A stretch of DNA of 64,000 nucleotides, taken from contig CASGAM010000029.1 of the NCBI GenBank assembly GCA_949299545.1, forward strand, positions 90,894 through 154,893. Reading direction: 5' to 3'. The notes under the pieces are model-generated. The model did not search any database and was not told the origin of the DNA. It saw only the letters and a list, made by a program, of their open reading frames with translations. Of this stretch, positions 6,895 to 16,298 are shown piece after piece. This DNA comes from an uncultured Prevotellaceae bacterium (GTDB lineage Bacteria; Bacteroidota; Bacteroidia; Bacteroidales; Bacteroidaceae). The position numbers were made by a program, and so were the translations under genes. Position 1 is the first letter of the stretch; every line of letters begins with the position of its first letter.

Positions 6895-8943
6895 ATGTTC
6901 AAGAAAAAGGAACAACGCAAACCGGTGTTCCGTTTCAAGCACTTTGATAACAAACCTTATTCTCTGTTCAACAGCCTTTTCAAGGAAGTGACCATTGGTA
7001 TGTTGAGCGTCTCAACACTGACGTTCGCATCAGCCGGAATGATTCCGGCGCAGGCACAACTTCCGACAGCGGATCGCGAGCAGATGATGGAGGGTATCGA
7101 AGTGATGGGAAGCCGGGTGCCGCTCACACAAGCTGAGACGGCAAGGTTAGTGACTGTATTGGACCGCAGGACGATCGAGAATGCGCCCGTACAGAGTGTG
7201 AATGATTTATTAAAGTATGCGGCAGGCGTGGATGTGCGCCAACGCGGGGAGATGGGAGTACAGACCGACATCTCGATTCGCGGAGGCACTTTTGACCAGA
7301 TTACAATCCTGCTCAACGGGGTGAACATCAGCAATCCGCATACGGGCCATCTGGCAGCAGATTTTCCGGTGGCCTTGGAAGACATCGAGCGGATAGAAAT
7401 TCTTGAAGGGCCGGCCGCACGTGTCTTTGGTACTTCGGCCTTCAGCGGAGCCATCAACATTGTTACCACGGCGGAGGCGCAGAAGTTTGTGCAGGCGAAC
7501 GCCAAAGGTGGAGCATACGGACTGGGAGGTGGCGGACTTCGGCTGAACTTGTCGGAGGGGCGCTGGAAAAACCAAATGTCTGGCAGTTATTTACGCACGG
7601 ACGGGGCGACACTGAACAGTGATTTCGACGTGTGGCGCGGCTATTATCAGGGAGGGCTTTCAGCACGTGACGTTAACGTGCGCTGGCAATTCGGTTATAG
7701 CCAGCAGAAGTTCGGCGCCAATACTTTTTATTCAGCAAAATATAACAATCAATATGAGGAGACGGGGCGTTACCTCGCTTCCGTGCAGGCCGATGCGAAG
7801 GCCGGTGGACTGCACATCATGCCGTCGGTTTACTGGAACCGCTCATTAGACCATTTCCAGTTGGTACGTCATACGGAAAGTGGTGAGAACTTTCACCGAA
7901 CGGATGTGTACGGCGCCAATCTCAATGCTTATTTTTCCACAGTGGCGGGTAAGACATCGTTCGGTGTCGAGGTGCGTAACGAAGGTATCTTCAGTACGTC
8001 GCTGGGGCGTCCCTTGCAAGAGGAGATGTATGTAGAAGTGCCGTGGCATGGCGGCCGTTATTATAAGATGAACGACAGCCGCACCAACGTGAGCTATTAT
8101 GCCGAGCATAATGTTCTGTTGCCGAAAGCGACTTTTTCGGTGGGGGTGATGGCCAATAAAAATACGGCTTACGATGATAAGTTCCATTTTTATCCGGGCG
8201 TGGACATTTCCTGGCGTCCGGCCTACGAATGGAAATTTTTCGTATCGTGGAATATGGCTTTGCGCATGCCGACATTCACAGATCTTTATTACAAAAGCCC
8301 GACGCAGGAAGGCAATGTAGGGTTGAAGCCCGAAGAGACCAGTGCGTTCAATGTCGGTGCCAAGTGGCGACGTATAGGGATAGATGCTTCAGCATCGGTT
8401 TTTTATCACCGGGGGACAAATATGATCGACTGGGTGATGTATTCGGCCGACGATGTGTTTCATTCCGCCAATTTCAAGTTGGATAATGTGGGAACGGAGT
8501 TGAATGCCTCGCTGCTTTTCAGCGAATGGTTCGGCAGGCGTTCGTTTGTCGACCGTTTGTCAGTGGGGTATGCCTATATTCATCAGAAGCGTCATGATGA
8601 TGTTGTGATATACAAGTCTAACTATGCGTTGGAATATCTGCGCCACAAGGTTGTGGCGACGCTCGACCACCGTATTTGGCGTAACTTGTCCGCGGCATGG
8701 GCATTTCGTTGGCAGGATAGGGTCGGCAGTTACATCAAGTATGCGTCGCCGTCAGACGTCGGTACGTTGGTTTCGTATGAACCTTATGCGTTGTTGGATT
8801 TGCGTCTGCAATGGCGCGACCCGAAATATACGGTGTATGTGGAAGGTTCTAACTTGACGAACCGTACTTATTATGATTTGGGAAATATCCCGCAGGCGGG
8901 TTTCTGGGTGAAGGCCGGTGCTAGTTTCAGGCTTGATTTCTAA
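6895..8943 (+). CDS. TonB-dependent receptor, BtuB-like
   Basis: A 682-residue outer-membrane receptor. The plug domain (about 65-200) contains TARLVTVLDRRTIENAPVQS, VNDLLKYAAGVDVRQRG, ISIRGGTFDQITILLNGV and IERIEILEGPAARVFGTSAF. The 22-strand barrel ends in FWVKAGASFRLDF with the C-terminal Phe of barrel proteins. The N terminus is unusually long: about 35 basic/aromatic residues, including KPYSLFNSLFKEVTIGMLSV, precede the hydrophobic core and the PAQAQ cleavage region. I recall such leaders in Bacteroidales BtuB/siderophore-type receptors. There is no SusD partner, so small chelates (corrinoids, siderophores, haem) are likelier cargo than glycans. The ligand is not determined. Confidence 0.88.
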   Translation: MFKKKEQRKPVFRFKHFDNKPYSLFNSLFKEVTIGMLSVSTLTFASAGMIPAQAQLPTADREQMMEGIEVMGSRVPLTQAETARLVTVLDRRTIENAPVQSVNDLLKYAAGVDVRQRGEMGVQTDISIRGGTFDQITILLNGVNISNPHTGHLAADFPVALEDIERIEILEGPAARVFGTSAFSGAINIVTTAEAQKFVQANAKGGAYGLGGGGLRLNLSEGRWKNQMSGSYLRTDGATLNSDFDVWRGYYQGGLSARDVNVRWQFGYSQQKFGANTFYSAKYNNQYEETGRYLASVQADAKAGGLHIMPSVYWNRSLDHFQLVRHTESGENFHRTDVYGANLNAYFSTVAGKTSFGVEVRNEGIFSTSLGRPLQEEMYVEVPWHGGRYYKMNDSRTNVSYYAEHNVLLPKATFSVGVMANKNTAYDDKFHFYPGVDISWRPAYEWKFFVSWNMALRMPTFTDLYYKSPTQEGNVGLKPEETSAFNVGAKWRRIGIDASASVFYHRGTNMIDWVMYSADDVFHSANFKLDNVGTELNASLLFSEWFGRRSFVDRLSVGYAYIHQKRHDDVVIYKSNYALEYLRHKVVATLDHRIWRNLSAAWAFRWQDRVGSYIKYASPSDVGTLVSYEPYALLDLRLQWRDPKYTVYVEGSNLTNRTYYDLGNIPQAGFWVKAGASFRLDF

Positions 8944-8973
8944 GACCTCCCTTTTTGAAAAACATAAAAAATA

Positions 8974-9009
8974 TAGCGGGTGCGTTCCTGGCGTCAGGCG
9001 CACCCGCTA
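8974..9009. terminator. Hairpin between convergent genes (TonB receptor side)
   Basis: A perfect 11-bp stem TAGCGGGTGCG / CGCACCCGCTA with a 14-nt loop. On the minus strand it is followed by TATTTTTTATG. It probably blocks read-through in the convergent interval. Confidence 0.65.
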
Positions 9010-9036
9010 AACTGTTATCGCCGTTGTGAAGAAACA

Positions 9037-9080
9037 AACAGGCGTTCCGGAGACAAGTAGGTCTTTCCGGAACGCCTGTT
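9037..9080. terminator. Hairpin between convergent genes (minus-strand gene side)
   Basis: A perfect 15-bp stem AACAGGCGTTCCGGA / TCCGGAACGCCTGTT with a 14-nt loop, 21 bp past the stop of the minus-strand gene at 9102. Only weakly T-rich sequence follows on either strand. Confidence 0.6.
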
Positions 9081-9101
9081 ACTAATATCTGTATTTTCGC
9101 A

Positions 9102-9947
9102 TTAAATTCTGAAACTCAGGTAGATTCTCAGAGAGCCTGTTTTCAGGCGGTTATTTCCTTTCTTGAAAACATCTTCTATGTTGCTTAAATCAAAATCTTC
9201 TTCGCTGTCCATTGCTTCTTCATCCATTGACAGCGATTTGTATTTCGCTTTACCCCAACGGTATTCTACTCCTAATGAGATGGCTTTCCAGGCAATGGCG
9301 CCGCCGTATGACCAATACGGCACGAAATTGTAGTTAATTTCGTCGTTCAGGAATACGAATGATACGGAGGGAATGAAATGGAAATAAGTGCTGATCATCA
9401 GATCACCTACAGGATTGATGGTGAACGACGGCCCTAAATGCATGCCTAAATCCATTTGCATGATGCCAAGGTCAATTTCGTCTCCTGTGAATTCGCTAAA
9501 AATGTCAGAAGAATAGGGAGTGCTATTGGTAATTCCTTCGTCGGTTGTTTCTTGGTTATCCTTGTATTTTGCATAAACATAATCAATATAGGTCCAGTCT
9601 ATTCCAAATTTCATCATACCAGCCAAAGGCTTTTTATGCAGGTAGAAAGTACGTCCCATGTTTACAGAAAAAGCATATTGGCTTTTCCAATCCATGTTGG
9701 GTATGTCTTGGTGGGTAAGAGTTTGGATGTGGTAACCTATGTTTTTGTATTTACGTCGTGATTTCCATTTTTGGTTAATCACATCTAATTCGCTCTCTTC
9801 TGTATAAGCTGCATCAAATGCGGAAATGTTTTGTTCCTGGGTCCCTTCTGTGGCAGTCAGACTGTCCTGTTGCGCTACTTCTTGTGCGTTGGCCAGGCAC
9901 GGAATCAGAAGCATGGCCGTAAAGATTGTTGCAAATGTCCTTTTCAT
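9102..9947 (-). CDS. Putative outer-membrane beta-barrel protein, unknown function
   Basis: A 281-residue protein with a signal peptide (MKRTFATIFTAMLLIPCLA, cleavage near ANAQ). An acidic, low-complexity linker (about 22-55) is followed by alternating strand patterns with aromatic girdle residues (QYAFSVNMGRTFYLH, FGIDWTYIDYVYAKY, YFHFIPSVSFVFL, GVEYRWGKAKYKSLS). It ends in LRIYLSFRI, which fits a small outer-membrane barrel. No family name is recognised. It has a possible promoter of its own (TATTTTTG on minus at 10008-10015) and lies 150 bp after the larger TonB receptor gene. Confidence 0.65.
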   Translation of the reverse strand: MKRTFATIFTAMLLIPCLANAQEVAQQDSLTATEGTQEQNISAFDAAYTEESELDVINQKWKSRRKYKNIGYHIQTLTHQDIPNMDWKSQYAFSVNMGRTFYLHKKPLAGMMKFGIDWTYIDYVYAKYKDNQETTDEGITNSTPYSSDIFSEFTGDEIDLGIMQMDLGMHLGPSFTINPVGDLMISTYFHFIPSVSFVFLNDEINYNFVPYWSYGGAIAWKAISLGVEYRWGKAKYKSLSMDEEAMDSEEDFDLSNIEDVFKKGNNRLKTGSLRIYLSFRI

Positions 9948-10097
9948 ATTAGCTTTGAAAATTTAATAATAGCGGGTATGAATATTCATAAATATGATTG
10001 ACGTCTGCAAAAATACTAAAAAAATATTAAAAGAAAGTTTGCCTTTGATTATTTTCAGGTTACCCGTATGTTTTTTCTTTAAAATAGGAACTTTCGG

Positions 10098-12491
10098 TTA
10101 TAATTCAATCAAGATACGTGCGTTGATGAGTCGTCCCGTCAGATAATTCGGTACGGCATATTGCTGGTTGGTCACGTCGGTAACCCAGTAGTAGGAACTG
10201 ACGTTGCTGATGTCGAACAGGTTGAAACACTCCACGCCGAGCCACACGTTGCGCAGATGCCCCCATAAACGGTGGGTATTGCGTCCGTCCTCGTTATCAA
10301 ACAGCCGGTAACTCATGCCGATGTCGATACGTTTGTAGGCCGGAGCGCGGAACACTTGTTTTTCGAGGCCGGTATGGGGCGGTCCGAACGGCAGGCCGTC
10401 TGCCAGACAGGCTTTGAGAGTCATTTTCCAACGTGTGGTGCCGGGGAACAAGTCGCTGAAAAAGAAATTCAGGTTGTAGCGTTGGTCTGTGGCTTGCGGG
10501 AAACTTTTGCCGTTGACGCGTTGCGACGCCTTCATGAGGCTGAAACTGAGCCAAGAGTCGGTGCCTTCGACAAACTCGCCAAAGATTTTGAAGTCGATGC
10601 CGGTGGTATAACCGCTTGCGATATTGCCGCCGTAATACACGATTTTCATGTTGTCAACATTGTAGGGAATGAGGCGGCTAAGGGCTTTGTAATAGACTTC
10701 AGTCGTGAATTTGAAAGGACGGTTCATGAGTTTGAAACTGTAGTCGCCGCCGACAACGAACTGTATGGAGCGTGGCGCACGGATGTCGCGGTTAAGTACG
10801 ACCTTTGTCGAACCGTTTGAAGTGACCGTGTCGCGCAATTCTTTATAAAAAGGTGCTTGGTAGTAGATACCGGTCGCGGCCCGCAGTGTGAAGGCTTCGT
10901 TTCCGGCCGGGATATAGCCGATTGATGCGCGGGGGCTGAATAGCCACTCATCATTCCATGTCCAATAACTCAGGCGCGCGCCGTAGTTGAGGGTGAAAAT
11001 ACCTGCGCTGTTCTCAAAACGCCATGTGTCCTGTGCATATAGTTCCATACGATGGTTGCTGATGCGGTTGCTGGAGTGCAGGTTGTAGATGAGATCCAGA
11101 CGGTCGCCGGTATGGGGAATAGAATAACCGGACGAGTCGCGCATCTCCCATTCGCGTGAGGTCTCTTCAATGATTTCGTGTTTCCAGGTGATGCCGCTTT
11201 CTATGTTATGTCCGGCTGTCTTGTGCGAGAATACGGCCTTAAGGCTTTTCATGTTGGCGTCGAGATAGTTTCGCGCATGTTCCATGTAAGTGCCGACACC
11301 TAATTGTTCTGAGGTGTTGGTCTCGTCCAGCCAGTATTGTCCCTGAATGTCGTAGGTTTCCCGTTCGGTACTCATGAACGCAGAACCGGTCAGGGACAGT
11401 CTGGTGTCGGCATTCAGTAAATAGGAGAGACTTAAGGTGCCGAACACCGTGCGGAACAGGTCTTTTTCGCGACCGTCGAAATAGACGCGGAAAGACTTTA
11501 CGTCCTCCATCGTTCCGAAGTTTGTCTGTCGGTCAGCCGGTATGAAATCGTATTTGTTCTGCGACACATAGCCGATGAGGTCAACTGTCCATTTGGCAGC
11601 CGGTGACCAGCTGATGTATGTCTGATAGTCGAGAAAGCGCGGTCGGTATTCTCCGCGTGTTTCCAATGTTCCCAACATGTACTGGTTGGTCTTGTATCGC
11701 AGGCCGTGCGTCATGCTGAAACGTTTACCGGCTATGCCGGCATAAAGGCTGCCGCCCAGAAGACTGGCAGCTGCACTGGCTTCAAAGGCTTTGGGCTTTT
11801 TGTAAGTGATATCAAGAACAGAAGCCATCTTGTCGCCGTATTTGGCTTCAAAACCACCGGCCGAGAAATTGATGTTTTCCACCATGTCACTGTTGATGAT
11901 GCTGAGGCCTTCTTGCTGCCCCGAACTGACCAACATCGGTCTGTAAACTTCCACACCGTTGATGTAAACACTGTTTTCATCGAAACTTCCGCCGCGCACG
12001 TTATATTGCGAGCTCAGTTCGTTATGGGTGCTTACGCCGGCTTGTGTAGCCACTAATTCTTCCACGGCGTTGCCCGTCGTGGAGGGCAGCCGTTTCAGGT
12101 TCTCGGCATTGATGTTTTGGGTCGTTCCCATCTGCCGGCGTGTTTCCTTGACCGTCACTTCACCCAGGCTGAAACTTTCCGAGCGAAGTGTTACTGTCAG
12201 TCGCAAGTCGCCCGACGGGTTGCGGAGTACGCGTTCACGCCGTTCAAACCCGACCATGGAGAATATGACTGTCACCGAATCGGCGCTGTTAAATTCTATG
12301 GCATATTTGCCGTCAATGTCAGTGGTTGCGACGGCAGCCTGTTCTTTGATCTTGACAGTGGCGAATATAATCGGGCTCTGTTCCTCGTCCATGACGCGAC
12401 CGGACAATTTGACTTTCTGTTGGGCTGCCCCCCCGGCGGTTATCGACAAGGCTGTCAGCAGGCACAGTATATATTTATAGAGTGTGTTCAT
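10098..12491 (-). CDS. TonB-dependent receptor with carboxypeptidase-D-like regulatory domain
   Basis: A 797-residue receptor. The signal peptide runs to about residue 24 (SITAGGAAQQ). A carboxypeptidase-D-like beta-sandwich follows at about 27-110 (LSGRVMDEEQSPIIFATVKI, TTDIDGKYAIEF, VIFSMVGFERRE). The plug spans about 115-225 (EVTVKETRR, QYNVRGGSFDENSVYINGVE, VENINFSAGGFEAKYGDKMA), then the barrel, ending TGRLINARILIEL. The architecture is that of Bacteroidota receptors lacking a SusD partner and close to the FecA/CirA-like group. No neighbouring gene identifies the cargo. Confidence 0.88.
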   Translation of the reverse strand: MNTLYKYILCLLTALSITAGGAAQQKVKLSGRVMDEEQSPIIFATVKIKEQAAVATTDIDGKYAIEFNSADSVTVIFSMVGFERRERVLRNPSGDLRLTVTLRSESFSLGEVTVKETRRQMGTTQNINAENLKRLPSTTGNAVEELVATQAGVSTHNELSSQYNVRGGSFDENSVYINGVEVYRPMLVSSGQQEGLSIINSDMVENINFSAGGFEAKYGDKMASVLDITYKKPKAFEASAAASLLGGSLYAGIAGKRFSMTHGLRYKTNQYMLGTLETRGEYRPRFLDYQTYISWSPAAKWTVDLIGYVSQNKYDFIPADRQTNFGTMEDVKSFRVYFDGREKDLFRTVFGTLSLSYLLNADTRLSLTGSAFMSTERETYDIQGQYWLDETNTSEQLGVGTYMEHARNYLDANMKSLKAVFSHKTAGHNIESGITWKHEIIEETSREWEMRDSSGYSIPHTGDRLDLIYNLHSSNRISNHRMELYAQDTWRFENSAGIFTLNYGARLSYWTWNDEWLFSPRASIGYIPAGNEAFTLRAATGIYYQAPFYKELRDTVTSNGSTKVVLNRDIRAPRSIQFVVGGDYSFKLMNRPFKFTTEVYYKALSRLIPYNVDNMKIVYYGGNIASGYTTGIDFKIFGEFVEGTDSWLSFSLMKASQRVNGKSFPQATDQRYNLNFFFSDLFPGTTRWKMTLKACLADGLPFGPPHTGLEKQVFRAPAYKRIDIGMSYRLFDNEDGRNTHRLWGHLRNVWLGVECFNLFDISNVSSYYWVTDVTNQQYAVPNYLTGRLINARILIEL

Positions 12492-12589
12492 TCTTTCCTG
12501 TATTCAAGATAATAACGTGCCGGCAGCTTTTTTGGTACATGCCGGCCGATTTATTTTTTCGTGCCGTGCAATCGGCAGGGCTGTTTCGT

Positions 12590-12619
12590 TTTGCCTTTCC
12601 GAGAAATAATGTATCTTTG
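12590..12619 (+). promoter_or_regulatory. Promoter of the nitroreductase-led gene run
   Basis: TTTG (12590-12593), 18 nt, TATCTTTG (12612-12619). It predicts a leader of about 35 nt before the ATG at 12657 and likely drives the downstream run. Confidence 0.55.
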
Positions 12620-12656
12620 CATCTGTACAAACAGACAGATTTATATAGAAAAAATT

Positions 12657-13199
12657 ATGGATAGTTTTAGCGAATTGATAAAGAAACGGCGCAGCATGCG
12701 CAAGTTTACCGAACAGGAACTGAACCAGGACGATGTGGCTACACTGATACGTGCAGCCCTGATGGCGCCCTCATCCAAAGGCACTTGTTGCTGGGAGTTC
12801 GTGGTTGTGGACGACAAGGATCTGCTTGGCCGTTTGTCAGCCTGTAAGGACAAAGGCGCCGAGCTGATTGCCGGTGCGCCGCTTGCCATCGTGGTATTGG
12901 GAAATCCCGAGGTGAGCGATGTCTGGGTAGAGGATGCGGCCGTGGCCACAACCATGCTGCTGCTGCAAGCCGAAGATTTGGGGCTGGGCGCCTGCTGGGT
13001 ACAGGTGAGAAACCGTTCGATGGCAGACGGAAAGCCGGCTGAAGATATTGTGCGGGGGCTTCTTGGCATACCGGCTCATTTGCGGGTGCTTTCCATTGTG
13101 GCTGTAGGTTATAAAGGTATGGAACGCAAGCCTTTCAATGAAGAAAAGTTACGTTGGGAGAAAGTCCATATCAACACTTATAACGATACGCAGGCATGA
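12657..13199 (+). CDS. Nitroreductase-family flavoprotein
   Basis: A 180-residue FMN-dependent protein of the nitroreductase fold. FSELIKKRRSMRKFTEQEL carries the Arg-rich FMN phosphate contact, ALMAPSSKGTCCWEFVVV the Pro-Ser-Lys segment, and DAAVATTMLLLQAEDLGLGAC the core helix (near 100). The members known best reduce quinones, flavins or nitro compounds with NAD(P)H. The physiological substrate here is unknown. An upstream in-frame ATG at 12561 would extend through the promoter, so I use 12657. Its last four bases overlap the start of the next gene (ATGA), which implies translational coupling. Confidence 0.85.
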   Translation: MDSFSELIKKRRSMRKFTEQELNQDDVATLIRAALMAPSSKGTCCWEFVVVDDKDLLGRLSACKDKGAELIAGAPLAIVVLGNPEVSDVWVEDAAVATTMLLLQAEDLGLGACWVQVRNRSMADGKPAEDIVRGLLGIPAHLRVLSIVAVGYKGMERKPFNEEKLRWEKVHINTYNDTQA

Positions 13200-13993
13200 A
13201 AATCGTCCTCATCGGTGCCGGAAACGTTGCCACACAAATGGGGCGTGCGCTTGTAGCCGCAGGTCATCAGGTGGTGCAGGTTTACAGCCGCACCATGTCT
13301 TCTGCGGCAGTCTTGGCAGACAGGTTGCACTGTGATGCTACAGACAATACCGGAACGGTCGATAAAACCGCCGACCTTTATATTTTCTCCGTCAAGGATG
13401 ATGTGCTGCCAGCCTTGGCACGGCAACTGGCACCGGGACGTGAAGGGGGCGTTTTTGTTCACACGGCCGGCAGCGTGGAGATGGGGGTATTTGAAGGGCT
13501 TGTGCCGCATTTTGGTGTAATATATCCCATGCAGACGTTCTCAAAAGCGCGCGATGTTGATTTTGAGGAAATCCCTGTCTTTCTGGAGGCCTCTGACGGG
13601 CAGACGCGGCAACTTCTGGAGACATTTGCCGCTACTTTTTCTAAGAATGTCATTGCCATGGATAGCGCCGGCAGGCGACAGTTGCATCTTGCGGCTGTTT
13701 TTGCCTGTAATTTTGTGAACCATTGTTATGCACTTTCGGCTGAGATATTGGAGCGTAACGGTTTGTCGTTTGATGTGATGCAACCATTGGTCGAAGAAAC
13801 GGCCCGAAAAGTCCGTTTCATGCGGCCGGCAGAGGCGCAGACAGGTCCTGCGGTGCGATATGACAAAACCGTTATCAATCGCCAGTCGGCACTGTTGGCC
13901 GATGACCGGCAGATGCGTGCCATTTATGAACTCATGAGCGAGAGCATCCACAGGCTTGCGCTCGAAAAACAAAACAGACATGATAAACTATGA
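13196..13993 (+). CDS. Rossmann-like and DUF2520 domain oxidoreductase
   Basis: A 265-residue protein. The N-terminal NAD(P)-binding fold ([20 protein letters not shown], about 1-120) has a GxGNVA loop. It is followed by a helical DUF2520 domain (about 125-255: [36 protein letters not shown], with a conserved GP and D). The architecture is like F420-dependent NADP oxidoreductases and ketopantoate-type dehydrogenases, but the reaction is unknown. It overlaps the nitroreductase by 4 bp and the KdsC-like gene by 14 bp, so the three are clearly one transcription unit. Confidence 0.85.
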   Translation: MKIVLIGAGNVATQMGRALVAAGHQVVQVYSRTMSSAAVLADRLHCDATDNTGTVDKTADLYIFSVKDDVLPALARQLAPGREGGVFVHTAGSVEMGVFEGLVPHFGVIYPMQTFSKARDVDFEEIPVFLEASDGQTRQLLETFAATFSKNVIAMDSAGRRQLHLAAVFACNFVNHCYALSAEILERNGLSFDVMQPLVEETARKVRFMRPAEAQTGPAVRYDKTVINRQSALLADDRQMRAIYELMSESIHRLALEKQNRHDKL

Positions 13994-14498
13994 CCTGAAG
14001 AAAATAAAAGCCGTCGTTTTTGACGTCGATGGTGTACTCAGTGCGGAAACCATCACCCTGCATCCTGCGGAAGGCCCCATGCGAACGGTCAACATCAAAG
14101 ACGGCTATGCCATACAGCTGGCAGTCAAGATGGGGCTGCATGTCGCCATCATATCCGGAGGTACGTCCGAGTCTGTCAGGAAACGTTATGAAGGATTGGG
14201 GATGACCGATGTTTATATGGGCAGTTCCATAAAGATAAAGACCTATGAGGCTTTTCTTGAGAAATACGGGCTGAAGGATGCCGAAGTGTTGTACATGGGA
14301 GATGATATTCCCGACTATGAAGTGATGACACGTTGCGGTTGTCCTTGCTGTCCTGCCGATGCCGCACCTGAAATCAGGAATGTAGCCTGTTACATTTCCC
14401 ATTATCCCGGTGGCCACGGTTGTGGCCGCGATGTGCTGGAACAGGTACTGAAGGCACAGCATAAGTGGCTCAAGGACGAGAAGGCTTTCGGATGGTAA
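13980..14498 (+). CDS. KdsC-like HAD phosphatase
   Basis: A 172-residue HAD-superfamily hydrolase without a cap domain, the size of KdsC (3-deoxy-D-manno-octulosonate 8-phosphate phosphatase), an enzyme of the KDO branch of lipopolysaccharide synthesis that works as a tetramer. Motifs: [10 protein letters not shown] (nucleophile and acid Asp), IISGGTS (motif II), and [13 protein letters not shown] with [12 protein letters not shown] (motifs III/IV). The start [10 protein letters not shown] at 13980 matches homologues as I remember them. An alternative ATG at 13956 lies deeper in the previous gene. No other KDO gene is nearby, so the substrate remains an inference. Confidence 0.82.
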   Translation: MINYDLKKIKAVVFDVDGVLSAETITLHPAEGPMRTVNIKDGYAIQLAVKMGLHVAIISGGTSESVRKRYEGLGMTDVYMGSSIKIKTYEAFLEKYGLKDAEVLYMGDDIPDYEVMTRCGCPCCPADAAPEIRNVACYISHYPGGHGCGRDVLEQVLKAQHKWLKDEKAFGW

Positions 14499-14525
14499 AT
14501 AAATGATAGCGTAAAACAGTGTTGT

Positions 14526-15107
14526 ATGTTGGAAAATCTGAAGAAATATAAAATTATTCTTGCCAGCAATTCGCCCCGTCGCAGGGAACTGCTGGCCGGT
14601 TTGGATATTCCTTTCGAGGTGAAGGTCCTGCCGGGAATAGAGGAACATTATCCTGCGACACTGCAAGGGGAGGATATCCCCAAATATTTGTCAGCCCAAA
14701 AAGCTGCCGCTTATCGTGACGGTATGACAGGCGACGAACTTATCATTACGGCAGATACCATAGTGTGGGTGGACGGTGTTGTGTTGGGTAAACCGCATGA
14801 CGCGTCCGATGCCGTTCGCATGCTCGCAATGCTTTCGGGCAAGACGCACGAAGTAATGACGGGAGTTACTGTTATGACCTGCGACCGTCAACGTACGTTT
14901 GCCGTAACGACGAAAGTGGAGTTTGCCGCTTTGTCGGATGAGGAAATAACGTACTATGTGGAACATTACCGGCCTTTCGACAAAGCCGGCGCCTATGGCA
15001 TACAGGAGTGGATCGGGTATGTCGGGGTACGGTCGCTCGAAGGTTCTTATTATAATGTGATGGGGTTGCCGGTGCAGCGTCTTTATGTTGAATTATTAAA
15101 GTTTTAA
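14526..15107 (+). CDS. maf: Maf-family nucleoside triphosphate pyrophosphatase
   Basis: A 193-residue cytoplasmic protein of the Maf/HAM1-like fold. ILASNSPRRRELL is the N-terminal phosphate-binding loop (residues 10-22). ITADTIVWVDGVVLGKP carries the catalytic Asp (near 75), and KAGAYGIQEWIGYVG lies near 155. The ATADTIV-type motif marks the dTTP/UTP pyrophosphatase (YhdE) subgroup, which hydrolyses non-canonical or excess nucleotides to monophosphates and affects septum formation. It lies 27 bp after the KdsC-like gene and 3 bp before a lipoprotein gene, in one run. Confidence 0.92.
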   Translation: MLENLKKYKIILASNSPRRRELLAGLDIPFEVKVLPGIEEHYPATLQGEDIPKYLSAQKAAAYRDGMTGDELIITADTIVWVDGVVLGKPHDASDAVRMLAMLSGKTHEVMTGVTVMTCDRQRTFAVTTKVEFAALSDEEITYYVEHYRPFDKAGAYGIQEWIGYVGVRSLEGSYYNVMGLPVQRLYVELLKF

Positions 15108-15110
15108 AGT

Positions 15111-15632
15111 ATGCGTTTTATCAGTTTTTTTAGAATTAGTTTGTTGGTGGTTGGCTTTTCTATGGTAACGGCACTCATGACGGGCTGTGAAGAAAAACAT
15201 GTCAGCATGTTGCCGGCTTTTGCCGGTTTCCGTTTGGAGCCGTCCCAATGGACAGCCGGTGATTCCGTGGTGATTACTGCCGTACAGAGCCGTACCGGAG
15301 ATCTGCTTTATAGGGCGGAATATGAATGGAGAGTAACTTGTGGTGATACTACTTTCTTTAAAACAGCTAAGGTGGTTTACGATGTAGACAAGAGTGACCC
15401 GTCTTTCGGATTCCGTATTCCTGAAGACGTCAGTGGATCCACAAGCATCAGTTTCTCGGCAACCTACCAGTATTCGTCCGCAACCATTTCTTCCGATATT
15501 CCGGGAAGCGTAACGGCGACCGGAGGGCTTGTCGGATCGTTCTCGGCCATGGCGGGCGGAATGATTGAGGCGTCATGTTCCGGAAGTGCCACTACCGTTA
15601 TCGCACCGTTGCCATCGTCAGAAGAGCAATGA
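15111..15632 (+). CDS. Lipoprotein of unknown function
   Basis: A 173-residue protein with a lipoprotein signal (LLVVGFSMVTALMTGC, Cys about 25) followed by EEKHV. The mature part looks all-beta (FRLEPSQWTAGDSVVITAVQ, YRAEYEWRVTCGDTTFF, GFRIPEDVSGSTSISFSATY), like a single immunoglobulin-type sandwich. A Gly/Ala/Ser-rich tail follows. I do not recognise the family. It begins only 3 bp after maf, so it is co-transcribed. Confidence 0.7.
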   Translation: MRFISFFRISLLVVGFSMVTALMTGCEEKHVSMLPAFAGFRLEPSQWTAGDSVVITAVQSRTGDLLYRAEYEWRVTCGDTTFFKTAKVVYDVDKSDPSFGFRIPEDVSGSTSISFSATYQYSSATISSDIPGSVTATGGLVGSFSAMAGGMIEASCSGSATTVIAPLPSSEEQ

Positions 15633-15710
15633 CCTTTTGTTTGCGAATGCAGACCGTTTCCTTTAGGCACGACCGTGCCTTGGGGCTTGTACATATCAAC
15701 ATAATTCACA

Positions 15711-16178
15711 ATGAAGAAAATACTTTTTGTGTGCCTCGGCAATATATGTCGTTCCAGTGCGGCAGAGGAGATCATGCGGCATTACGTATGCGAGGCAGGT
15801 CTGGAAAAAGAAATCATACTTGATTCGGCCGGTTTGATTGATTATCATGAAGGCGAGCCGGCAGATGCACGGATGAGGGCACATGCGGCACGCCGTGGCT
15901 ATAACATCACCCATTTGTCACGCCCCGTGAAATATGACGATTTTTTCGCATTCGACATGATTGTGGGGATGGACGACCGCAATATCGACCGGTTGAAAGC
16001 CTTGGCGCCGGGAATAGAGGAGGAGCGTAAGGTTGTGCGTATGACAGACTATTGTGTCCGAAAATTGGCAGATTACGTACCCGACCCCTATTATGGCGGT
16101 GCGGAAGGTTTTGAAAATGTCTTGGATATTCTCGAAGACGCTTGTGAAGGGCTGTTGGATGCGGTAAGGCGCGAATAG
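15711..16178 (+). CDS. Low-molecular-weight protein-tyrosine phosphatase
   Basis: A 155-residue enzyme. The P-loop CLGNICRSS at residues 8-16 matches C-x5-R-S (nucleophile Cys8, Arg14). The general-acid Asp is in VPDPYYGG near residue 122. The whole sequence fits the LMW-PTP fold. In Bacteroidota such enzymes may dephosphorylate tyrosine autokinases of polysaccharide export or arginine/tyrosine-phosphorylated proteins. No kinase lies nearby. A shared terminator follows. Confidence 0.92.
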   Translation: MKKILFVCLGNICRSSAAEEIMRHYVCEAGLEKEIILDSAGLIDYHEGEPADARMRAHAARRGYNITHLSRPVKYDDFFAFDMIVGMDDRNIDRLKALAPGIEEERKVVRMTDYCVRKLADYVPDPYYGGAEGFENVLDILEDACEGLLDAVRRE

Positions 16179-16222
16179 ATTTTTTGTGCGGTTGCGCGTG
16201 CGTCCTTTAGACAGGAAACAGT

Positions 16223-16262
16223 AAAAGGGAGCTTATACCAAAGAATGGTGTGGCTCCCTTTT
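16223..16262. terminator. Bidirectional terminator between the phosphatase gene and cdsA
   Basis: AAAAGGGAGC / GCTCCCTTTT, a perfect 10-bp stem with a 20-nt loop. A/T runs on both sides give U-tracts for both converging transcripts. Confidence 0.85.
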
Positions 16263-16298
16263 ATTGTTTTGTATTTTTATGATATCTTTTCCTTTGCT

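Noticed and set aside
6720-6895. Cobalamin riboswitch ahead of the BtuB-like receptor
   Set aside because: The leader after the promoter is only about 50 nt and shows no B12-box elements.
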